A stretch of 8,498 bases of DNA. It comes from Clostridiales bacterium (lineage in GTDB: Bacteria; Bacillota; Clostridia; Saccharofermentanales; DTU023). Made by a program: the position numbers and the translations under genes. This document shows, piece after piece, positions 1 through 4,962 of the stretch (position 1 is the first letter of the stretch; each line of letters opens with the position of its first letter). The stretch lies in the NCBI GenBank assembly GCA_004556455.1, contig SFGY01000046.1, positions 1-8,498 of the forward strand, given 5' to 3'. The notes under the pieces are model-generated. The model was not told where the DNA came from and did not search any database. It saw only the letters and a list, made by a program, of their open reading frames with translations.

Positions 1-80
1 TTAGCAAGTAGTGGATGGGCCCGCGTGCAAGAAACTAAGTAGTGGATGGTCTTGCGTACAAGTTATCAAGTTGTGGGTGG
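1..80 (-). repeat. left array of core repeats (minus strand)
   Basis: Three copies of a core that reads CCATCCACTACTTGC on the minus strand lie at about 1-18, 25-49 and 54-80. The third overlaps the left arm of the inverted element at 67-159. The same core occurs on the plus strand from 4368 to about 4800. The array may continue beyond the left edge. No coding frame here is convincing. Confidence 0.8.
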
Positions 81-159
81 TTTGAGCCTTAGTTCGCTGA
101 GGCTAACCGTCCATTACTTGAAATTTTGTCCGAAATTCAGAAAATCCAAAACTAAAGCA
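67..159 (+). repeat. 93-bp inverted element, left copy, with hairpin
   Basis: This segment matches the reverse complement of 4289-4381 at about 83 of 93 positions by hand alignment. Its first 54 bp (67-120) form an imperfect hairpin: arms begin CAAGTTGTGGGTGG and end CCATTACTTG, around a TTCG loop at 93-96. Two core repeats face each other in that stem. The remainder (121-159) is an AT-rich tail containing ATTCAGAAAATCCAAAAC, a motif shared with the right-hand arrays. Several mismatches in the stem are G-T pairs, which would be wobble pairs in a plus-strand RNA. Confidence 0.85.
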
Positions 160-210
160 GGCATCCAGCCGAGCATAACGGCACTGAGGTCCGTTGCCAG
201 CCGTGTAAAA

Positions 211-241
211 CCGTCCACAGCTTGAAATATAGGCCGAAATT
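211..241 (+). repeat. degenerate second copy of the element tail
   Basis: The stretch CCGTCCACAGCTTGAAATAT followed by GGCCGAAATT resembles 107-137 (CCGTCCATTACTTGAAATTT, then GTCCGAAATT), so it is probably a decayed direct copy of part of the 93-bp element. Between the copies, AACGG at 177-181 can pair with CCGTT at 191-195. Nothing else is recognisable at 160-240. Confidence 0.55.
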
Positions 242-289
242 AAAAGGAGTTGTCTTGCTACACTTTCGTGTTTTGAGACAGATCCTTTT
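242..289. other. imperfect long hairpin
   Basis: Three nested arm pairs share one axis: AAAAGGA (242-248) with TCCTTTT (283-289), GTCT (252-255) with AGAC (276-279), and ACAC (260-263) with GTGT (268-271), around TTTC. Internal loops of about 3-4 nt separate them. No T-tract follows outside the stem on either strand, so it is not a standard terminator. It could be a small structured RNA, a binding site or the end of the repeat element. Confidence 0.35.
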
Positions 290-425
290 TAAAACGATGT
301 GAAAGAACAAGCTGCAAACTCATTGAAGCACATCCTCCATCGCTTAAAAACTCAATGGTTATAGGCGCAATACGCACATAACATGCTGATATTTTATCGG
401 ACTTGCGTTGATATTTAATATCTTT

Positions 426-442
426 TACGCCATTATTGCGTA
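426..442. promoter_or_regulatory. putative operator O1 plus -10 box for mntA-hepT
   Basis: TACGC, seven bases, GCGTA form a 17-bp palindrome. TATAAT at 441-446 overlaps its right edge and is a consensus -10 box, but no good -35 lies 16-18 bp upstream. The site has the same arms and length as the palindrome 33 bp downstream, about three helical turns. I infer an operator bound by the HTH domain of the downstream antitoxin. Confidence 0.5.
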
Positions 443-458
443 TAATTTTTAAAAACAA

Positions 459-475
459 TACGCAAAAATTGCGTA
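459..475. promoter_or_regulatory. putative operator O2
   Basis: TACGCAAAAATTGCGTA is a perfect inverted repeat with 7-bp arms and a 3-bp centre, 54 bp before the antitoxin start. It is the best of three related palindromes and the likeliest binding site for the encoded XRE-type regulator. TAAAAT at 474-479 abuts it and is a possible alternative -10. Confidence 0.55.
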
Positions 476-482
476 AAATACT

Positions 483-500
483 TGCGTATTCGCGAACGCA
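483..500. promoter_or_regulatory. putative operator O3
   Basis: TGCGT (483-487) and ACGCA (496-500) are inverted around an 8-bp centre. The left arm repeats the TTGCGTA of O1 and O2. The site ends 16 nt before the ribosome binding site GAGGTGA (517-523). It is weaker than O2, because the centre differs in length, and may be an auxiliary site. Confidence 0.4.
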
Positions 501-528
501 GAGATAAAATTTTCCTGAGGTGAAAGAG

Positions 529-999
529 ATGACGCTAAGAGAGCTGCGAAAACAAAAGAAACTGACACAAGCCGAGTGTGCTGAATATGTGGGTATTCCT
601 TTGCGGACTTATCAGAATTATGAAACCGATGAAAAAAAGCGCTCAAGCTTAAAATATGATTTTATGATGCTGAAACTGGAGCAGTATGGTGTTGTCGACG
701 AAGCGCACGGCATTTTAAGCATTCAAAGCATTAAACGCATCTGCAACGAAGTATTTGCGGATTATGATGTAGAATATTGCTACCTCTTCGGTTCTTACGC
801 AAAAGGGAAAGCTACCGAGGAAAGTGATGTCGACCTTCTCGTTTCTACTTCTGTTACAGGGATGCGTTTTTATGAAATTGTAGAAGCTCTCCGCGAAGGT
901 TTAAAGAAGAAAGTTGATCTGCTGAATGTAGAACAGCTTAAAGATAACTTAGAACTACTCAACGAGATATTGAAGGATGGAATAAAAGTTTATGGATAA
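529..999 (+). CDS. mntA: HTH-MNT fusion antitoxin (MntA-type nucleotidyltransferase)
   Basis: This 156-residue protein joins an N-terminal XRE-type helix-turn-helix (about residues 2-55, with KLTQAECAEYVGIPLRTYQN) to a minimal nucleotidyltransferase domain (about 65-156). The MNT signature is complete: G88-S89 in FGSYAKGKATEESDVDLLV, D100 and D102, and a third acidic residue D130 in KKVDLL. An active enzyme is therefore expected. In the known family, MntA neutralises HepT by transferring AMP groups from ATP to a tyrosine beside the HepT active site. Most MntA proteins lack a DNA-binding domain; here it suggests autoregulation through the palindromes upstream. I chose ATG 529 because GAGGTGA (517-523) lies 5 nt before it; an in-frame GTG at 520 falls inside that Shine-Dalgarno. 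The stop overlaps the next gene by 8 nt. Base composition is poorer in GC than the downstream genes, consistent with transfer. Confidence 0.88.
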   Translation: MTLRELRKQKKLTQAECAEYVGIPLRTYQNYETDEKKRSSLKYDFMMLKLEQYGVVDEAHGILSIQSIKRICNEVFADYDVEYCYLFGSYAKGKATEESDVDLLVSTSVTGMRFYEIVEALREGLKKKVDLLNVEQLKDNLELLNEILKDGIKVYG

Positions 1000-1327
1000 C
1001 AAAAAAGATGATCGATATTACATCCGGAAGATCATCACAGATCTAGAGTTTATCATTGCGCATACAGAGATGCTGTCAAAAGATGAAATTGAGGAGAACG
1101 AAGTTTTGCTCGATTCCATTTTGTTCCGTTTGATACAGATTTCGGAAAATTGCGAAAAGCTAACTTTGGACTTTAAAAACCAAAATTCAGCGATTCCCTG
1201 GCGCGCAATGAAGGGACTGCGAAATAGACTTGTCCATGAATATGGCAACGTTGACCTTTTTATTGTGTATGACACCGTAAAGAAGGATATTCCGGAACTT
1301 CTCTGCAATATCAAGGCAATTGAATAG
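992..1327 (+). CDS. hepT: HepT-like HEPN-domain toxin (DUF86)
   Basis: This 111-residue, largely helical protein has the length and pattern of DUF86/HepT HEPN ribonucleases. The catalytic RX4H motif is R77-N-R-L-V-H82, followed by Y84, giving the extended RX4HXY form. In characterised HepT proteins that tyrosine is the residue AMPylated by MntA. A W70-R-A-M-K-G-L stretch before the motif is also typical. Expected role: an RNA-cleaving toxin that blocks growth unless modified by its partner. ATG 992 lies inside the end of mntA, an 8-nt overlap that supports translational coupling; AAGGATGG at 973-980 is a possible Shine-Dalgarno with long spacing. All key residues are present, so the toxin looks intact. 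Confidence 0.88.
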   Translation: MDNKKDDRYYIRKIITDLEFIIAHTEMLSKDEIEENEVLLDSILFRLIQISENCEKLTLDFKNQNSAIPWRAMKGLRNRLVHEYGNVDLFIVYDTVKKDIPELLCNIKAIE

Positions 1328-1352
1328 AGCGTCCAATTTTTATCTGAAAATA

Positions 1353-4172
1353 ATGATCCTTGGGTTGAAGAAAATTCTTGCCTGCCTCTTTAGCGCCTGC
1401 TGCCTCTTGCAGGTGCTGCTTGAGTTGGCCGGGCTGCTGGGTCTGCTACCACCAGATTATCTGATTTTTGAGAGTTTCAACGCAGCGCAGGCGATGTGGC
1501 TGATCTTTTTGACTTTACTTCTGGGCTTTATTCTATTTTGGCGGATGGAAAATCAGAAGCTTATTTCGTGTACTGCTTTCAGCTTTGGTGGCCTTTGCCG
1601 CTTGATAAGGAGCGGGCTGTGCCATCCTGCGGATCCGGCCACATCCGTTGGATCGGGTGATTCGGCTGTACCTGTCAAGTCTGCTGTGGGTGGCTCGGCT
1701 GCTGGAGATGCGACTGCTGTAGCTGCGAGTGAAGATGTCAGGCAGGGAGAGCTGCAGAAAACGGGGGCTTTTGACTTTCCTGGCGAAACGGAAGAAGTGT
1801 GTGCTGCGGGCGAAGGAAATGCCGTTGCAGCCTCTTTTCGCCTGGCGCTGACCTCTGCTTCGCTTTATTTATTTTTCTTTGCGCTGCGCCGTGGGGATCC
1901 CTTTATCCAGCTGGGGGTCTTCCTGCTTTCGCTTGTCCTTCTTTCGCTCGGCCGCCGCGACGTATCTTCGGGCATACCTGCTAAGCAGGGCTGCGAACAT
2001 GCCAATCACGCGGATAATGAAAGAAAAACGGGGGCGTGTGTAAAAGACTGTGACGGATCGAATGCTCATGTCATAGACTGCGGCAGGACGCACCTTCATG
2101 TAAAAGCCTGCCCTGGGTTGTTTTCTGTAAGGCTGTCACGGCTTGAACTACAACGGCTTTTCCCTCTGGGGCTGGCGCTGACCACAGCGATCCATTTTAT
2201 TCTGCTCCTGCTCGTACCGGGCGGGGCCTGGAGACTGGAGCCGGAACAAGTCGAGGCCTGGGGCAGCTTTCTGCTGGTGCTTCTGCCTGCGGTGCTGGCG
2301 GGAGGGGCGGTGTTTCTGTTTGTCCGCTTAAAGCGTGATTACAGCCTGTTGGGTCACTCTGAGATGGAGGCCAGCCCGATGGCTGCTTCCCGCATCAGCT
2401 CCAGATGGCTGCTTTTGCCGCTTGCGCTCCTGCATATCGGCGTTCTCAGCCGCATCCTCGTGCTGCGGGTGCAAAACTTTAACACGCCCAACTTCGATTT
2501 TGGCCTTTTTGCGCAGATGTTTTACTACATGGACAAAACGGGTCTGCCGCTCACCACGCTGGAGCGAAACACTCTGCTCTCGCATTTTCAGGTTCACTTT
2601 TCGCCCATCTTTTATCTGCTACTGCCTTTTTATAAGCTATGGCCCCGGCCGGAAACCTTGCAGATTATGCAAATCCTTGTGGCGGTTTCCGCGCTTATCC
2701 CGGCCTTTTTGATCGTGCGTGAGCTTCGCCTGCCCCGCGGCTGGCAGACCGCCCTCTGCGCGCTGCTCCTGCTGCATCCGGGCCTTTCCGGAAGCAGCCT
2801 GTATGATCTTCATGAGAACTGCTTTCTTGCACCCCTGATTCTCTGGCTGCTCTGGGTGGCGCTGCGCCGCAAATGGGGCGCTTTCAGCGTCTTTGCGCTG
2901 CTGCTCCTGGGCGTCAAGGAAGATGCCTTCATTTACCTTTTTTCTGTAGGCCTATGGCTCTTTTGTGGTGGCATTCCGAGCTGTGAAGGTCAGGCTGTGC
3001 TTGACCCTCTTAAGGCCGGAAAAGCGGGGGAGAGGCCCGTCAATGAGGAGGTCAGGGAAAAGCAGCAAGCTATAAATATGAAAGCGTCTGAAAAGAAACA
3101 GTGGCAGCCTCTTTCCTCGAACTCTATTCAAGTGGCCGGGCTTTTCAGTATGCTCGCTGCCCTCACTTTCTTTGCCGCCGTCAGCGCCTGGCTGAGTCGG
3201 GGCGGTGAGGGGGTCATGCTCTATCGATTTGAGAATATTCAGGCGCTGCCCGACTGGGGCCTCCTGGGTTACGCCCTGACAGCATTCAGCCTGCCCGGCT
3301 GGATTTTAGAGCAGCTTTTTATGCCGGATAAGCTCCTTTATCTGCTCAAAATGCTGCTGCCCTTCGGCCTTTTGCCCCTCTTTTCCAGGCGTCTGCGCCA
3401 TGGTTTTCTGCTCCTGCCTTTTGTGCTGATTAACCTGCTCTCCAACTGGAGCTACCAGTACAATCTGAACTTTCAGTATCATTACGGCACGACGGTGCTG
3501 CTCTTTTTTGTGTCGGCCGTGGTGCTTTGGGAGTGTCAAACAACCCGGCGGTCAGACCTTCAGGCCGCTTGCGGAAGTGAGCACAAGTTTTTGAAAAACA
3601 TCGTCCGACCTGCCAAAGATTTCGGCTCGCCCGCTCGGAGCAAAGTTAGCGAGCATGAGAGTGTGTGCAGCTGTTCCACACTAGACTGTGTCTCGCTCGC
3701 CTGCGCCGGGGGCGGAGCAGACACCGTTTACCGTACGAGCTGCCCCGACCCGGTCAGACGCCTTGTTGCTGCCCTGCTGGCTTTTGCTCTGTTTTCAGCG
3801 TCGGCGCTGACTTTGCCTGAGTGGAGCTGGCGACTGCGGAGCGAACTGGCGGAGGCTTCGCTGGATCAGTTCAGCCCGGATGTGCACGAAGCCCTCACCG
3901 CGATTCCCGAAAGCGACTGCGTGTATACCACCGGCTTCTTCGCTGCAGCCTTGGCGGCTCGCCCCCATATTTTTGAGGTTGGACCCTACGCTTCTTACCC
4001 CATCGACCCAACGGTTCCTGCCTATCAGCCGGACTTTATCGTTCTCGACGAGCGCTATCCGGAAGAAATCGACGCGATGGCTGAACAAATCGCCGACTGG
4101 GAGGCGGAGGGTTTCGTGACGAGCTACCGCAAAGTGGGCGTGCTGAGAATTTTGAAAAAAGAAAAAAAGTAA
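1353..4172 (+). CDS. large DUF2079 / GT-C-fold polytopic membrane protein
   Basis: This protein of about 939 residues has many hydrophobic segments. A DUF2079 core (COG3463-like) is recognisable: F381-D382-F-G-L-F-A-Q, then HFQVHFSPIFYLLLPFY, Y484-D-L-H-E-N, and V521-K522-E523-D524. A C-terminal extracytoplasmic-type domain follows (IPESDCVYTTGFFAAALAAR, about residues 850-938). The fold resembles lipid-linked-sugar GT-C glycosyltransferases, with Asp382 as candidate catalytic residue; the substrate is unknown. Four hydrophilic blocks rich in Gly, Ala, Ser, Cys or charged residues interrupt the membrane regions, at nt about 1612-1830, 1950-2135, 2968-3130 and 3537-3760. They make the protein much longer than the core seems to need. 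The start is uncertain: ATG 1353 has no clear Shine-Dalgarno, while TTG 1320 overlaps hepT by 8 nt, the same overlap as mntA/hepT, with AAGG 3 nt upstream. The frame is intact. Confidence 0.8.
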   Translation: MILGLKKILACLFSACCLLQVLLELAGLLGLLPPDYLIFESFNAAQAMWLIFLTLLLGFILFWRMENQKLISCTAFSFGGLCRLIRSGLCHPADPATSVGSGDSAVPVKSAVGGSAAGDATAVAASEDVRQGELQKTGAFDFPGETEEVCAAGEGNAVAASFRLALTSASLYLFFFALRRGDPFIQLGVFLLSLVLLSLGRRDVSSGIPAKQGCEHANHADNERKTGACVKDCDGSNAHVIDCGRTHLHVKACPGLFSVRLSRLELQRLFPLGLALTTAIHFILLLLVPGGAWRLEPEQVEAWGSFLLVLLPAVLAGGAVFLFVRLKRDYSLLGHSEMEASPMAASRISSRWLLLPLALLHIGVLSRILVLRVQNFNTPNFDFGLFAQMFYYMDKTGLPLTTLERNTLLSHFQVHFSPIFYLLLPFYKLWPRPETLQIMQILVAVSALIPAFLIVRELRLPRGWQTALCALLLLHPGLSGSSLYDLHENCFLAPLILWLLWVALRRKWGAFSVFALLLLGVKEDAFIYLFSVGLWLFCGGIPSCEGQAVLDPLKAGKAGERPVNEEVREKQQAINMKASEKKQWQPLSSNSIQVAGLFSMLAALTFFAAVSAWLSRGGEGVMLYRFENIQALPDWGLLGYALTAFSLPGWILEQLFMPDKLLYLLKMLLPFGLLPLFSRRLRHGFLLLPFVLINLLSNWSYQYNLNFQYHYGTTVLLFFVSAVVLWECQTTRRSDLQAACGSEHKFLKNIVRPAKDFGSPARSKVSEHESVCSCSTLDCVSLACAGGGADTVYRTSCPDPVRRLVAALLAFALFSASALTLPEWSWRLRSELAEASLDQFSPDVHEALTAIPESDCVYTTGFFAAALAARPHIFEVGPYASYPIDPTVPAYQPDFIVLDERYPEEIDAMAEQIADWEAEGFVTSYRKVGVLRILKKEKK

Positions 4173-4232
4173 AAAATGTCGAAAAAATAGGAAAAACAAA
4201 ATAAGAGGAAAGTCAAAATATAAAGCGGGGTG

Positions 4233-4277
4233 CGGACAAAACCTGGACAGATTTGCCAGACATGGATTTTGTGTCCG
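4233..4277. other. inverted repeat downstream of the membrane protein
   Basis: CGGACA (4233-4238) and TGTCCG (4272-4277) are inverted about 33 nt apart, and the pairing partly continues inward (AAACC against the ATTTTG side). No T-tract follows, so this is not a clear terminator. The sequence from the stop codon to 4232 is A-rich and otherwise featureless. Confidence 0.3.
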
Positions 4278-4288
4278 GAATAGTCGTT

Positions 4289-4381
4289 TGCTTACATTTC
4301 GGTTTTTCTGAATTTCAGACAAAATTTCAAGTAATGGGTGGTTAGCCTCCGCGAACTAAGGCTCAAACCACCCACACCTTG
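4289..4381 (-). repeat. 93-bp inverted element, right copy, with hairpin
   Basis: This is the inverted partner of 67-159, about 89% identical by hand alignment. Its hairpin occupies 4328-4381: TGGGTGGTT (4335-4343) pairs perfectly with AACCACCCA (4366-4374), with further pairing of AGCCT to AGGCT and CAAG to CTTG at the ends and a loop around CGAA. The outer arm, from 4368, is also the first plus-strand core copy of the array that follows. The inner end (4289-4320) is the AT-rich tail facing the membrane-protein gene. Confidence 0.85.
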
Positions 4382-4398
4382 AAAACTTGCTCGACAAA

Positions 4399-4561
4399 CC
4401 ATCCACTACTTGCAAACTTGCATTTGACCCCCATCCATTAGTTGCTAACTTGCATGAAAATCAGAAAAACCAAAGCAGAGCCATCCACTACTTGCAGACT
4501 TGCATTTGGACCCATCCATTAGTCGCTAACTTGCATGAAAATCAGAAAAACCAAAGCCAAA
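4399..4561 (+). repeat. 82-bp tandem duplication of core-core-tail units
   Basis: Units at 4399-4480 and 4481-4561 differ at only a few positions. Each holds one core ending in CTTGCAT, a second core of the form CCATCCATTAGTTGCTAACT, and a tail with TCAGAAAAACCAAAGC. The same tail occurs in the 93-bp element, so the array is built from modules of that element. Open frames on both strands follow the repeat unit and resemble no protein. Confidence 0.85.
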
Positions 4562-4822
4562 CCATCCACTACTTGAAACGTTGTAGGAAAAATGAAGTGA
4601 CCGGCGAACGTTGGACTTAAAAACCCGAACGAGTATTTGCTGGATTTCTGTGCCCATCCACAAGTTGCTACGTTGCACAAAAAAAGGTCGCCCACGTGGC
4701 ACGAAAAAGGTCGTCCATCCACACCTTGCTGCGTTGCATGAAAAAAGGAAGCCCACCTGGCACGAAAAAAGGTCGCCCACCTACACCTTGCTGCGTTGCA
4801 CGAAAACCAGAAAACCAAAGGC
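4562..4822 (+). repeat. single core plus three ~62-bp tandem units
   Basis: One core copy begins at 4562 (CCATCCACTACTTGAAACG) and is followed by about 70 bp of unique sequence. Three tandem units then begin at 4654, 4715 and 4777, a period of 61-62 bp. The first two contain a core variant ending GTTGCA plus CCCAC-TGGCACGAAAAA and GGTCG blocks. The last instead ends with the ACCAGAAAACCAAAGG tail. The downstream stretch 4823-4910 holds nothing I recognise. Confidence 0.8.
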
Positions 4823-4917
4823 GGAGAAGCTCAGGGCATAGTCATCTCAGCAAAAACCCCTCGCCCGTTCTTGCCATTCATGTCTGAAAAAGTGACAAAA
4901 CAGTCCTGAAATGCTAA

Positions 4918-4937
4918 TCTTATCGAATCTGATAAGA
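4918..4937. promoter_or_regulatory. palindrome upstream of the MATE gene, possible operator
   Basis: TCTTATC and GATAAGA are perfect 7-bp inverted arms around GAATCT. The site ends 10 nt before the Shine-Dalgarno AGGAGG (4948-4953). GTGACA at 4892-4897 could be a -35, with weak TAATCT at 4915-4920 as -10 at 17-bp spacing, overlapping the palindrome. A repressor site controlling the exporter is the simplest reading, but no regulator gene is nearby. Confidence 0.45.
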
Positions 4938-4962
4938 ACGATGACGCAGGAGGCGACAGCTT

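Noticed and set aside
67..159. Classical insertion sequence or MITE ends
   Set aside because: No transposase and no target-site duplication could be identified around either copy, and the element includes multiple outward core repeats. I kept it as an unclassified inverted repeat.
258..458. 66-codon open frame on the minus strand, divergent from mntA
   Set aside because: It needs a TTG start with no ribosome binding site, lies over the palindromic promoter region and ends in the 242-289 hairpin. The translation (with KISACYVRIAPITIEFLSDG) looks mildly protein-like but I recognise no family. At most a gene remnant.
3795..4322. 175-codon minus-strand frame
   Set aside because: It lies antisense to the C-terminal domain of the membrane protein and its A-rich tail. 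It is a composition shadow with no recognisable domain.
4399..4822. CRISPR array
   Set aside because: Units are 61-82 bp with internally repeated modules and no constant-length unique spacers. Repeats appear in both orientations in the window and there are no cas genes.
4387..4841. Open frames on both strands across the right repeat array (for example 4387-4620 + and 4519-4818 -)
   Set aside because: Their translations simply repeat the DNA units (SIHYLQTCIWTHPLVANLHE-like peptides). Several frames are open at once and no start has a Shine-Dalgarno.
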